The notes under the pieces were generated by a model. It made no database searches. It was not told where the DNA came from and was given only the letters and a program-made list of their open reading frames with translations. Shown here one piece after another: positions 22,275 to 34,962 of a stretch of 64,000 bases of DNA. The first letter of the stretch is position 1, and each line of letters starts with the position of its first letter. This DNA comes from Plecoglossus altivelis (Eukaryota > Chordata > Actinopteri > Osmeriformes > Plecoglossidae), in assembly GCA_036571765.1 (NCBI GenBank), contig BROE01000003.1, positions 11,374,223 to 11,438,222 on the forward strand. The letters are read 5' to 3'. Position numbers and translations under genes: made by a program.

Positions 22275-24715
22275 AAGTAAAATGACCTACTGTTAAGAAC
22301 CACCATATGGAACAAGACTCAGCTGCAAAAGAAACTGACAGAGGAAACGCTGTCTTCTATCTCTGAACAATGCACATATATAATTTCACAGCTTTCACCT
22401 CTAGACTTCCCTCTCTCTGTCCTCTTCCCTCCCGTTCACTGTCCCTCTCTCTCATTTCTACCTATAAGCTTGTGATGTCAGTGTGAAGAAAGCCAGGGCT
22501 GGGACATCTGGCAGTACTCAGGGCTGCTCTGGCCAGTGGTGCTGCAGGAAAATGTGAAATGTTTACCTTCTCATCTGCCAGCCGTCTAAGAAATGGAGCT
22601 ACTCTGATGCATTTTGGAGGAGCAGGCTTGGAGGAAGACTATGTGGAAAATACTTTGTTGCCATCTCACTGAATCTAGCTTTCCTGCTGCACTGGTTGTC
22701 TGAGTGATGTTAGTGTGTCTGAGCGGCTGTCTGACTATGATGGGGACATTTTATAGAACTAACGATTGTGGAAGACATGGCATGATGTCCAACTGCTTGA
22801 AAACACTAAGAAAGTTCTGTGGTTTGAATAATATGTATGTTTGTAACAATTTCTCTGCCACTTTAAACAGTTCAAAGGAAAAGGAAAGATTTGGTCACAG
22901 TATATTACGTGCACTATTGTGTGGAGGAACAGAAAGAGTCAGATCAAAGTAGATGGCTTCAGCTCACGGCACTTTCTGCACTGATAGTGGCCCCACAAGC
23001 ACCGATGATGTCCCTGGTGTCTGATAAACTAGTTAGATTCATTAGTTAGGAGGCTGTGTTTTCAGTTTTTTCTAAGTAGATCAATGGTTTGACAGTAGTG
23101 GCTATGACCTTGACTGAGAAACAGACAAATACAGAATTTAGACAAAAGATAATGGATCAGAATACAGAGGCACTTTTAAACCGGTGACCCATTTGGCTTC
23201 TATTTAATACTAGCAACTAGCACCATAGTAAATTAGCATTTTTCAGTAAATGGTGTGCTGAAACAGCTGTTGGTAATTTTCACAACTGAACAGACCTTTG
23301 GTAACCTAATTTGGTTGAAATCTCACAAACAGTACTGCGACATGAGAATTGTTCCCAGCTGGGGTTGAGAGCGTTTACAGTCAACACATTCTTTTGATCT
23401 GTACAGGAGGATCCATGGACATCTGGGTTTCCATTATTCAGACCATAGAGCAGGGGTCTCCAATCCTGGTCCTCGAGGGCCGCTGTCCTGAAGGTTTTAG
23501 ATGTTTCCCTCCTCCAGCACACCTGATTCTAATGAATGAGCCTTAACCAAGCTCTGTGGAAGCTTCATAATGACCCTTTATTAGACTCAGGTGTGCTGGA
23601 GCAGGGAAACACTGAAAACCTTCAGGACAGCGGCCCTCAAGGACCAGGATTGGAGACCCCTGCCATAGAGTGTTCCATAAAACTGTCAGGGTCTGCCAGT
23701 GTATGTTTAATCAGTGACTGGACAACCTCAAGTATCTTTACTTGCATTAAACCCTTTCAGGCATCGTCAAAGCTGTCTCCGTCTATGTCAGGGGTAATTA
23801 TAGCAAGTGTTGAATAATGTCTTGTGCATACATACTGTATTAACTGGTATATTTCCCATTCTCCTGCTTGCACCCTTCCAGGTGGCATCCTTGGGGGTCA
23901 CGACCTTTACCCTGTGCGCCTTGTGCATCGACCGATTCCGCGCCGCGTCCAATGTCCAGATGTACTACGAGATGATCGAGAACTGCGCCTCTACCGGTGC
24001 CAAGCTGGCCGTCATCTGGATCGGCGCCCTCCTCCTGGCGCTGCCCGAGCTGCTAATCCGCCAGCTGGTCACTGAGGACGGCGATCCTCCCAACATGCAG
24101 CCCTGTGAGCGCTGTGTGGTGCGGATCTCCACCCAGCTCCCTGACACGCTCTACGTCCTGGGCCTGACCTACGACGGTGCGCGGCTCTGGTGGTACTTCG
24201 GCTGCTACTTCTGCCTGCCCACACTGTTCACCATCGGGAGCTCCCTAGCGACCGCTCGCAAGATCCGCCAGGCCGAGCGAGCGTGTGTCCGTGGGAACAA
24301 GAAGCAGATCCAGCTGGAAAGCCAGATGAACTGCACAGTGGTGGCGCTGGCCATTCTCTACGGCTTCTGCATCATCCCGGAGAACATCTGCAACATTGTC
24401 AGCGTCTACATGGCGACCGGGGTTCCCAGGAGAACCCTGGATATTCTCCACCTGGTGAGCCAGCTGTTGCTGTTCTGCAAGTCGGCCGTCACTCCGGTTC
24501 TGCTGTTCTTCCTGTGCCAGCCGTTCAGCCGGGCCTTCCTGGACTGCTGCTGCTGCTGCTGTGAAGAATGTGGGCCGCCCAGGACTTCCACCACCGCTAC
24601 GACCAGCGACAACGAGAATGAGCATGAGTGTACCACCACCGACCTGGAGCTGTCTCCCTTCAGCACCATTCGGAGGGAGACGTCTCCTTACACGGCTGTG
24701 GGGACACACTGCTGA
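18778..24715 (+). CDS. gpr37: GPR37, prosaposin-receptor-like class A GPCR (two coding exons)
   Basis: CDS is 18778-19800 joined to 23882-24715 (341 + 277 codons, 618 aa; human 613). GPR37 (Pael receptor) is a neuronal and glial plasma-membrane GPCR; prosaposin peptides are proposed ligands. Residues 1-22 form a signal peptide. A long basic, N-glycosylated ectodomain follows with a furin-type RHKR at 148-151. Seven membrane segments start near residue 260. The TM3 end reads CIDRF instead of DRY, and TM7 has TPVLLFF instead of NPxxY, both as in GPR37. The C-tail has a run of six cysteines followed by EEC, a likely palmitoylation site, and the conserved LELSPFSTIRRE block, and it ends VGTHC, the PDZ-binding end known for GPR37. 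The intron position is conserved (IPYIE/VASLGVTTF). The paralogue GPR37L1 is excluded by the long ectodomain and C-tail match. Confidence 0.97.
21118..21353. repeat. Minisatellite, three copies of 73-78 bp
   Basis: Copies start near 21141, 21214 and 21292. Each contains CATAGAGGGTCAGAATGCTG and GAGGCAGGCAGG-like blocks; an extra 5-bp GAGGA unit lengthens the second period. Open frames across it are repeat artefacts. Confidence 0.9.
22223..22271. repeat. (GA)n microsatellite
   Basis: About 24 perfect AG units in the gpr37 intron. Confidence 0.95.
23451..23662. mobile_element. hAT-type MITE with long terminal inverted repeats
   Basis: A 212-bp foldback element. It starts CAGGGGTCTCCAATCCTGGT and ends with the reverse complement (ACCAGGATTGGAGACCCCTG). 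Pairing arms extend about 85 bp each. It is flanked by a perfect 8-bp target duplication, CCATAGAG, at 23443-23450 and 23663-23670, the size made by hAT transposases. It has no coding capacity, so it is non-autonomous. It lies 220 bp before gpr37 exon 2. Confidence 0.92.
23882..24715 (+). CDS. gpr37: gpr37 coding exon 2: TM3 to C-terminus
   Basis: The acceptor is CCCTTCCAG, followed by VASLGVTTFTLCALCIDRF. It contains TM3-TM7 including LWWYFGCYFCLPTLF and QLESQMNCTVVALAILYGFC, then the cysteine cluster and the TGA. Third positions are strongly G/C. Confidence 0.97.
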   Translation: MASLGVTTFTLCALCIDRFRAASNVQMYYEMIENCASTGAKLAVIWIGALLLALPELLIRQLVTEDGDPPNMQPCERCVVRISTQLPDTLYVLGLTYDGARLWWYFGCYFCLPTLFTIGSSLATARKIRQAERACVRGNKKQIQLESQMNCTVVALAILYGFCIIPENICNIVSVYMATGVPRRTLDILHLVSQLLLFCKSAVTPVLLFFLCQPFSRAFLDCCCCCCEECGPPRTSTTATTSDNENEHECTTTDLELSPFSTIRRETSPYTAVGTHC

Positions 24716-25361
24716 AGGCTACAGAAGGTCAAGAGGTTGTCTGTAGGACTGGGAACCTAACAGTCAGGGTCAGGTTGTTTGAGTTCCCTTTGAAATTATA
24801 TAGAGGATGCCGTTTTGGCATTTGTTCACGTTTTAGTCACACATCAAATTGAATTCTCAAATTTACTTGGAGGTGGAAGTACCTTTTTAAAGTTTGGGTT
24901 CACTAAAGAGCAGAGCTGTTGCCATGCTCAAGCCTCTCTCTGTTTACATGGAATACACAAGAATACACACACGTACACTGTATAGTACAACTTGAAATGT
25001 AGAAATGATAGCAATTTTGTATTAACTCACGTATCAAGTTTTTTTTTTTTTTTTACAATTTTGCACTCAAGTCTTACAGTAATATTGTGTTTGTCTTGTA
25101 TGTGTCGGTTTTCTTTTCTACATGGAGTAAAGTATGTCAGAGTCTCAAGGAAAGTAATATATTGCAAATGGCTGCTCGTAGTGTGTTGTATTTTGCTGAT
25201 AAAGGTGATTCTTGTGAATCAGTTTCAAGGTATGCCTAGCTCCCTTGCTATGTAAGTACTTTATTATTCACTGTATTTGATAGCAGGAAACTGTATGATA
25301 CACTCCAGTTGGTCTGTACCGTCACTGGTGTGGTGTTTTTGTAGCCAGGAATTGTCACTTT

Positions 25362-25367
25362 AATAAA
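25362..25367 (+). terminator. gpr37: gpr37 polyadenylation signal AATAAA
   Basis: AATAAA about 650 nt after the gpr37 stop codon, the first such signal on the + strand, which fits the end of the 3' UTR. Confidence 0.6.
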
Positions 25368-27313
25368 AAACAAGATAGAAAGAGGCTTCTCTTGCTTCTT
25401 TGGGGTTAATTCTTTGATCCGATCACTAAGTAAGCTGAGCGCTGAGGGGGTCCAAACATGTATTTCACTTGATGGCACAGTCGGTTGTGAACTCTGCACC
25501 GTTCCTTTGTCAAATCGATCTCAGTCATTCGGGTATTAGTTTGAAACCATATGGTTTACTTGACACGGATGTTTTATCTTTAGAGATACAGCTCCCTGCC
25601 ATAAAAAGCCATTGTTGTGACACATCAGATACAGGCTGAGCGCTGACCTGACAGCTAAGATCTGACAGATGTGAACAAAGACAGAGCGAAAGGGAATGCT
25701 GGAAAGGTGGAGCCCAGCAACAGAGTAAAGACTTGCTCATAGTGAGGCGCTTGTCACTCTGCAGCGATGACAGATGAGGTTGTCAGATGGGTGATGATTT
25801 TCCGTTTTGAAACAGACCCTTCAGTTGGCATTGCTGAATGTGACCAGACGTTCCTAGCATGAAGGTGTCATTTTAGCCAGTCACAGTACGCATTGAAACC
25901 ATCGCACCCTCCTACCTCTACGTTCCCCTTTACACAAACTGGACTCTTATTATTATTTTAAATGCTCGTCAGACTGATATGCCACGGTAATACTGCCACT
26001 GCTGTATTAACATTGTACAAAAGCTCTCAACACCTAAGCTATATAATGAGCTAGTGTGTGACAACTAGTTTTTTCTCCAGATGACAACCAGCCGAGTTGT
26101 TTCCTGATAGCAGAGACCACTCTCCCAACCAGAAACAAGCTGCTCATCTGGCCACTGTGACATCATCACCTCTCACCCCCCACATCAGGACATAGCTGCC
26201 ATTGTTTTCACCGCTGATCACCAAGGCAACAGCAGGAATCTGCTCCTCAGCTGTGTTCCTGACGTCGATGGTCTGGCGAGGGCCAGGGTGTGGTGTGGGC
26301 CAGATTGGAAGCGGCTAGAGAGAGAGGAAGTCAGATGTATACTAACTCCTAGTATTGTATGGCTCATCACTTCTATGAGATTGAGATGAGATTGACACAG
26401 TTAGGACTCAACATGTAAGTCACATGTTTGTTGAAAATGTGAGATTTGAGAATTTGTACTACAGACACGGTGATATTTTAACTACCATCAGATTGTCTTT
26501 CCAAGACAGTATTCATTATTTCTGTCACTTTGATGAAATGAAAATCTCAAGCTTTTGTACACCCTCCTCAAAAATGACAGCGGAAAAAAAAACATTTCCT
26601 CACAATCCAAGTTTATTGACAGTACTAAAGCAAGGTTTCTGAATATCCTTTTAATACATCAAGTCTTTTGCCATTAGTTGATGACATCAAATACACTCTG
26701 ATGCCATTTTTGCATCTGCAAAGAAGGGATAAGAAATAGATTTCCTTCCAAATATAACCTACCATTCAGCTGTCAGATTTGCTTTATTTTTGTGCTGATG
26801 TTGGGGGATGGGATGGAGGGGTGGCATCTAATTCTCTGTATAATGCTGTCATCCCACTTACGCTGAGCCTGTCTTTCATTTTCAATCACCTGCTTTATTC
26901 TCCTCTCCTCACAAGAAATAAGACTTCAGACTTGAAATGTCCTTAAAATACTTTATACACCGGTGTGGCGATGGCTACTGTACATATGACAAATGTTATT
27001 ATTGTGTTTTCTTAACACGAGTTAGACTTCTTTTTTTTAATAAGAGCTACAGCTCTGTAGGTAGGTAGGGAATAGAAAGGAGTAGAGGAGGGGGGGGACT
27101 CCCATTTGAAGCTCAGTAGGAAAAGGAGAAAGCATTCTGATGGGTATTATGTGGCTGTAGCTGCTGAAGGTAGACGTGAGATGAAGCTGCCTGGTTTCAA
27201 AGGAGCAGCGTGGAGCCTGTCCAGCAGCATCTGAATTCCAACGGAGGTCTTAAAATCCTCCCATGAATGCTCTCCTTTCCCCAGCTCAGCTTTGCTGAAG
27301 TGAATATGTGGTG

Positions 27314-27428
27314 GACCGTAATATATTCCTTGCAAAGGCTTTTATCCAAAGCGACGGCCAGTACAGAAGGGATTTGAACCTGCAACCTCTTGATCTGAAA
27401 CCCCAGAGCTCAACCCCTACTTCATTTT
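27314..27428 (-). mobile_element. tRNA-derived SINE, family B
   Basis: Read on the - strand it has a tRNA-like head (TTGAGCTCTGGGG, then GAGGTTGCAGGTTCAAATCC as B box) followed by GGCCGTCGCTTTGGATAAAA. This is the same body as the copy at 13196-13312. Confidence 0.65.
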
Positions 27429-29159
27429 ACAATATTACAACGAGGGTCAAACACAGAAAACAACATTCTCATCGAACTGAAAAAAACATGTACAATGTTT
27501 TATGTATCTGCCTTCTGACTAACTGGTATTTATATGTACAGCAGCTAGCAGTCATTTCTTAAACCCTGAGCCATGGAGGCCCTGCACATAGTGAAGTTGT
27601 CCTACTGGTAGCACTATAATATGGCTTATATGAACATGTATGCATATGCATATGTTTTCAGCCCACTGTGAGACCCATGTGTTCAGGGTCCCTGGTGTAT
27701 GAAATGAGTGTTGTGGCACAGAGGCTGCCATTCTGCCCTGCTGTAGATAAACAAAGATAGCTTTTCTTCTAGCTGTGCACTCTGCTCACTTCATTCATAC
27801 CACCGTACTCACCAAGGACTCTGTTTGTGCTGGGTCACACAGCGACACTACAGTGTAGAAAATGGGGAAGGTCATCCTATTTTAGAGATGGAAAGAGGAT
27901 GTTTTAAGAAATCAACATATGATTTTACAGGGTAGGAAAGGGAAGTGTTTTGAATTTGAATTCAAATTAAATTTAATCCTTGAGACGCCCTGTTCACTGT
28001 GTAAGGCTGCAATGTATTCATATCCCTCCACAAGCTCGATATTTCGTCGATTCTACGGGGTACCTCGGGCAGTTTATTGTAGCTGAAGATGGCAGCTGTG
28101 TGTTGTGGAAAAGCTAAATGGATGTGTTTATGGGCTGTTGGCCTCAGCCTTCTCTCTCTCACATACTCTCTCTCTCTCTCTCTTTCTCTCTGTCTCTCTC
28201 CAACTGTGCATGGTCTGGCAGTTCTGCCACACACAGCTCCATTCTCACAATGATCATTAAATCCCAAAGATTTCCCATTTGCCCAAAACTATGAATGACT
28301 CATTTTCCCCATAGACAATCAGCAAGAAGCTGGGCTCGGCATGTATGTTTCTCCAGCAATTAGATGTACCTCTATTCATTTGACAACAATGAGGAAGATG
28401 GGTACAGTGATGAATTGCTGCTAAACAATTTGCCCAGTGACCTTAAGCTAACTCCATTAAGGTTTACGAGAGAGGCAGCACATTCTGTACAGGCACCGAA
28501 GAGGTGAACCTCTCATCCTAGGCATGGTGCCAGGGTGCCATGACAACCAAACCCTTAGTTAAAACGGGTCAACGAGACGTAGGTATACGTTATGAGGTAG
28601 TAAGTGATTGGGAGTGATGGTAAGGGTAAAACCAGTGCAACTTAGTACTCTTGATTTGCAATTTCTGTTTTGTGATGCTGTCATAGGTGGAAAAGCACAT
28701 TCTTATTATAACATGTTTGGGTTAGCGTTAGCGTATTTGCGTGTCCTGTTTACAGGATTCCACAGCTTCGACGTAATGTCGATGTGAAATACATATTTTG
28801 CATTGTTTGAGTAAACTTATGAATGGTAACGAGGCTACCAAGTCAAAGATGTTCACATGTGTCAGCCCACATAGCTGTGGAGTAACAATGCAGCCTCTCC
28901 AATGAGCAGGCATGTTAGGGAGGCATGTGCCTCATGAATATTTCATGCTCTTGAACTCGCATTGTTTCTGATACGACCTGACACCTTGCAGCTATGTTGG
29001 TGGTAATCAACAACAATTCTGACAAGAGCTCTTCATACGGAGAGGGTTTGTGTTCTAGATTGTGAGTCTGGTAGTCGTGATGGCCCCTCCAATGCATTCA
29101 AGTCTATGAGAGATACGTTTTTACCCACATTCTCCTCCTCTTCCTCTCACGCCACCCAG

Positions 29160-29309
29160 GGCTTCCTCTGTACAGTGCAGTGCCGCAGTCTGGTACGGTA
29201 CTTGCCAGGTCACACCACACCCCGCGGCCACGACAACCCTGGAACCTCGGGCACAGATGGGGCCAGTGGGTCCACTCTCCCAGGCCCTGGTGTTGGGTTG
29301 TATAATCTG
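29160..29309 (+). other. Exon-like GC-rich block, function unknown
   Basis: A pyrimidine tract plus CACCCAG precedes 150 nt of GC-rich sequence that ends AATCTG/GTGAGA. The + frame is open across it, with 50 codons in phase 0 rich in Gly, Pro, Thr and Ser. I do not recognise the product. It could be an exon of a noncoding RNA, an orphan exon or chance. Confidence 0.25.
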
Positions 29310-31730
29310 GTGAGAACGGATGCCATCCGGGGAGGATAAGGGCTTTATTGTCTCGTCGTTGTCCACCTCCCCCCCAACCCCCCACCCCCCCCTTTGTTAA
29401 GGATTGTTTCTTCATTTCTAGGTCACCGCCTGTGATTGAACGCTTGGATGCTTAAATGAGGGGGGGGTTTTGACGCTGAGAATTTTTCATGTAGACCCCC
29501 CCTCCCCCCATTTACCCCTAAGTGAACGTGGTAATCTTGCAGAGGGGACTCTGACTGGGTGCCAGTAGACATTACAATAAGCAAGCCTCTGAACCCACCC
29601 CCTCACCTCTCCTTCAAACTGGAATGGGAACACAAATGACATGACTACGGCCTGCCAAGTGATTGCTTTCACTTTCCCCCCTTTTTTCATTCTTTCTCTC
29701 AGCACAATAAAAAAGAAACTAACAAAAAAGCCTTGTTGATTTTTGCTTGACTTTCTTTTTTCCTCAAAGGCTCATTCATGGAGCGGGAAAGTCTTTGCTT
29801 CTTTCATCCCCTTCTCCTCCACTTCCTTCTTTCTTCTCTTCCATTCACTTCTACTCTCTTGCAGGGCTGTTTTCTTCTCTCCTTCTCCTGTCCTCTCTTC
29901 TACTCCCTTGTGTCTTCTCCTCCTTATTTGCTTCCTAAACCGCTCTCAACATCATTATCTCTGTCCTTTGACCTTGATATCCAGTGATAGTGGGGTTAAG
30001 CACATATTAGTGCCATGATTTAACAGTCTATGGCTGTTTGTTTAACTATCCCTGATGCTAATAGCAGCCTTTGTGAAAATTGAGCATTATTTCACGTGGA
30101 AAAAAGTAAGGCTCTACTCTGGATTAAATACAAGGGTTCATACACTAATCTGTGATAAATGCCTTTCAGATTACAGTTATCCATCCTACATTAAAGAAAC
30201 TCACACTTTGAACCAATACGGTACTCCAGCCCACATGGCTTCAGTCTAGTAAATGCAAATGTTCACTGAAAAGCTATTATTCTAGGCCACATTGCTTACA
30301 TGGGCTAGCCTGTTGTAGCTGTTTAAAGAATGCCATGTTTACAGATATCACCATTGGACAGTCTTGAAGACTATTTTTGAAGACTATTCCTAATGTTACG
30401 AGGCACTGGGACTGACACCAGTGGTTTTGAGTTCAGTAGCTTTCTTTCCAAAGTGCAGTGGAAAGAGGAGCCAGTCAAGCCCTCAACCCCCTTTGCAAGC
30501 TCACAGCACTTTTCTGCACAATCAATAAGTCACACCTATTACACACCTGTTATTGCACCAAAGGAAAGGCTGTTACCGTGTCAACCAACAACATGTTTCT
30601 CCCCCTCCCTGACAGTTTCAATTCCCCTTTGTGAAATACTGATTTACTTTCATTAAGGGCCAGACTGATAAATGACTAACAAGGATATTACAATAGAAAG
30701 CAATATTGTTGCATTTTCTTCTTCTCTTCTATTCGAGTTGAATATACTCAACCAAGCCTGATGGGAGACTACACTAAATTGGCTCCTGCTGCGCTCCCGA
30801 AGACTTCGCACCCCTGTGGTATGTTGCTCCCAGGTTGAGAAGTGAATCCAAAGTGAAAAGACTAGGGAGAAAATAGAGTTCTTCTGCCCACAAACCTTCA
30901 AAGCTTATCAGTTTACTTTGGTGTTGAAGTCTATTATAAGCTGCTTCCCCTAAGGCCACAGTAAAGGATGTGAGTAATGAAGAGTCAGGTCTACTCTGCC
31001 CAACACTTCCCTTAAAGATAACAATCATTAACTCTTAAGTGGGCCAAGCTTTGTGGCTTCCTTCCCATTCTAACCTGCCCTCTGAGGTTCACAGATTAGT
31101 GGACGGAAGACTGAAAGCAATGGAGGACTCCGTTCCAACACCTTATCAAACGGTTTCCAGATAAGCAACATTCTCATGAAAACCATTCCGATTTTGAAAT
31201 GAATCGTCTAAAAAGTCTTGAACCATCTCGATGCTGCTGTTCTGTCCGAACCCACCAGTCGCTCTCAGTTCCTGAGGGCTGAGAGGAAGAGGAGGACAAC
31301 ATAGACCAGTGGTTATAGACTTTACATGTCATTCTAAAAAGCCGCTGGCTGAGAAAGGCAGATAAAGCCTCTAAAGAGAGGGAAATTGTTAGATTGCAGG
31401 GGGAAAAATGTAGAGATTGTGAGGAGGACATTTTTACTAGAGATGCTCAATTCATGCTAAGCCAGCTGTCAACACAGCCTCACAGGATACCAGTGCAGAA
31501 CAGTTCTGATCCTTTTTTAATCATTCTATATTTGTCATGTTGTACAAGTAAAAACATTACAGTGGACATACTTTAGCTAGAACTTGGTTATGTAAAGGGC
31601 AGAAAAAGTCTTTGACACTGCCGGAAAGCAGACAGGCATGTATTTCTTTGAAATCCCAGGGCCACCTAAGGGACATTTGAAAACTCAACGATTTGGAATT
31701 AAAATACCCCTTACGCTGACAAACACCAAT

Positions 31731-32189
31731 TCAAGGAAGGAGGCCACGTTTTTTTGCTGAATTTACAGAAACAACAATGAGGGTGTCTGCATCACTGTGC
31801 AAGTTAGTGGTGGAACAATCGGGGGCCTGTGCTGGGCCAAGGCGAGGGCGGTCACCACTGGTCAGTAACTCAGCGCCACAAAGAAGGGCAGCCATGGGTG
31901 TCGTGGGCCCATTGAGAGTGGGCAGACAGCTCAGTGGTTTGCGGTCTGTCAGGGGGTCAAAATAAAGAAGACCGTCCACTTCATCCTCAAACTTGACAAG
32001 TGCATAGGCATGTGTCATATATAGAGTATACAATGTAGCGAACCATACAATTACTTGCTGCTGCGCACACCTACTATGGCATCTGTTTTTAAAGAAAATA
32101 AACGTCATTGGCCATGGTTTAATTAGCTTAATAAGCCTCACTTGTGTTGGGTCTGAGGTAGATCTCATCCAATCACAGTCAAGTAGCAA
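31731..32189 (-). other. Unexplained open reading frame, about 150 codons
   Basis: The frame is open for 153 codons but begins with a TTG at 32189; the first ATG is seven codons in. The stretch HAYALVKFEDEVDGLLYFDP looks protein-like, and the middle part is GC-richer than its surroundings. I could not assign a family, and no matching splice partners were seen. It may be a decayed gene fragment or chance. Confidence 0.2.
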
Positions 32190-34923
32190 TCAAGACCAGG
32201 AAATGCTCACTGAAACATGGAGTTTGTTGTTGATATTTGGGAGAATGTGAGAGGGATTGTATCAGAAGTGATTCACATGTTACCAGTTTCAAGAACTTAT
32301 GTATACACCGTCGCAAGTAAGGCTCTTCTTTCTGTTATCTGAAAGGCTGTCATAATGTGAATGAAACTGAAAGAGGCAGTTCTTCATTGTTTGATGTTTA
32401 ATGCAACAAATCAGTCCTCTCTACATTTCAAAGTACTTTTGTTCCAGTTGCTGTCGTTAAAAGCTTCTGCGTTAGACAGTTCCTTGATGCAGCTCCCAGT
32501 TACTTTTAAGAAGCCGTGCTTTGATGTCAATATATTGCATAGTCGAGATTGTTGTGCATGTATCAATCGTGTTTTTCTGGGTTGGGTGCCTTTTTGATTT
32601 AGGTATTTAACAATACTAATGCAACACAATGGGCAATACAATCTGGATGGCTTAACAAAACTGCAGTTTTGTAAAACATTGTAGTAACGTTTTATGGCTT
32701 CAACTACAACAATGGGGGATATGTACCTTAAATGTCCTGAAAGAGGAGGAATAGAGGATTGAGTAATAAGAGTGAAGTTGGTTTGCAAAGAAAGAGACGT
32801 GATGAGAGGCCGTAATGTGCAGCTTCTTGAATCGTTGATTGAAGAGACAGAGAACTTGGCGCTGTGTTATACCCAAAGCGGTGTCAGCTAATTAATAAAA
32901 TCGCAATGTGTACCCACTCCCACCCCCCTAGCCCTGAGCTAACTTTGCTGTGTGCATGACAGATTCCAATTATCCTAGTTCGTCAACAAGGCTTATAATT
33001 GACAAAAAAAGGGAGAAAACATTCTGGCTATTTCAACCCAATTACCATTAATTCTCGTGAAAATGAGCATTGTGATAATTGTCATGCCCTTCTGGTTAAT
33101 GATACTAATAGTCTTTATACTGTAGGCGTTGGTGTTCATCTAATTTATCATTGAGTAATAATCACATATAGGCTGTATACAACTCCTGACAGGAGTGTGT
33201 GGTCTGTGACAATTGACAGACTCTGGGGCCTTACACACACACACAAACACACACACATACACACACACTGCCTCAAGTCTTCTCTAGAGTATTTTCCTCT
33301 ATAGGAACTAAATGCAACAGTTGTTCTGTGCATTCTCATGTTAGTTCATTGGAAAGCCACGTAGCCGCAGACATGACAGCCACTTGGCATGTTGCCATGT
33401 TGGTTTTTAACAGCTTATCCCTAACCTGCAGGATCCCAGGGCATCTGTTACTGATGTGTCTGTATGGTCACTAATGGAGACCTGCACTCCTGAGGGAAGG
33501 TGAAGCTGGACCATTTTTTCCAGAGAGAAGTGTTAGTGAAGTACCTGGCTTTCTAGTCTATTTGGACAAATGCACATGAGCAGATTTAAAATCTCATCTG
33601 TTTCCATGGCAACCTGCTATAAATTGTTGTATAGTTTGAGGGCATTGGTGTCTGGACCATAGTGAAAAGAATTTCTGTTTTCAAACTCTAGAATATCTCT
33701 TCTCTCAGAGATTCCTTCAGACTGTGTCCATTTTAAGGAACAGTTTTCTTGAAGAAAATAGCTCTAACGTTCCTTCATCTTGCTTTAAAACCCAAGCAAA
33801 CGCTACAATGATTCGGTGTTCATAGAAGAATTCTCTTTGGAGGATTCATGCACTTCAGCACAATGCTTCACCAGCCTGTCCCCCACCCTCCTCGCCGTGA
33901 GGGAGACAGTGAAGGAGGATGCTGCTAAACATCTGGTGACTCTCCAGGGAACTGAAGCTGTCTCTGAGACTGACCTGATCCACTGGCTTCATTGTCCAAC
34001 TGAGGGCATGATTCACTCTGATGAAAAAAACCTTGCAAAGATCCCCAGACTCTACGGGGATGGGGAGGGGGGGCTCACACGCACCGCCGCACTTTACAAA
34101 AGCTGTTAGCTTTTGCCCTCCTATGCCCTGCAAAGTCCAACATCCTTTTACCTTCACATCCGATTGAAGGGGGATTTTAGACAATTTCTTGTAGAAAAAC
34201 ATTGTCAAGCGTTTCACAGCACTCACTTGTAGTCAGTGGTAAATGGGTAGTATTCACGGTGACTTAATTCTGCAAATACTATGATGGCTTAGTTTAGTTT
34301 TCATTAGAAAGCCATTTGTTCTACCATGTATTTGTCTTTAAGTACCTCCTGTGTAGTCAGGTGGGAAAGGAGATAACCTAAGGAAATAATTTTAAATCAA
34401 ACTTATTCTATTTTGGGTGGATGAGATTAAAGCCCTTTGGCGACATTTGATGACATTTGTTGGTTGGACAGCACACTGTATGATTACACACCTCACACAC
34501 AAACACATCTCACTCAAACACACACAGTCAAACAATAACAGGCTCTACATCACCCATTTTGGGTGCTGTTGGACAGCACTGCACTTAGTATTGTTGTTGA
34601 TGGAAGTGTAATCTCCTTCCATATGGCCTCTTGATTGTATTAACTGGTCAGTGTTCTCTAGAGCACTGGGGACATGGAGTGACCTTGTGGAAATGAAATT
34701 GTCTGTGTTCCCTTCCGGCTGGAATGAATGAAGAATCAGTAAGGCCCACAGACTACACCCCAACAACAGTGTCTGCGTGTGTGACATGCTGGGTCTCCCT
34801 GGTGATCCTGCAGGTGACAGATTTTGCAGTCTGAGTTAACATTCTTTTGTGAGATGGCTGTCTCCTTCGTGGAGACATGGAACATAAGGAAATTGGAAAT
34901 ATTGGAAACCTATGAGAGCGTTA

Positions 34924-34954
<31 letters not shown>

Positions 34955-34962
34955 ACACACAA
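34924..34962. repeat. C17 homopolymer followed by (AC)n
   Basis: Seventeen C residues followed directly by about ten AC units. Confidence 0.9.

Larger units (their letters stand above)
19801..23881. other. gpr37 intron, 4.1 kb
   Basis: It contains a 73-78-bp minisatellite (21118-21353), a GA microsatellite (22223-22271) and a hAT MITE (23451-23662). No other gene was seen. Confidence 0.85.

Noticed and set aside
24245..24709. 154-codon open frame on the - strand
   Set aside because: It is the antisense shadow of GC-rich gpr37 exon 2, rich in Gly/Arg/Gln without family features.
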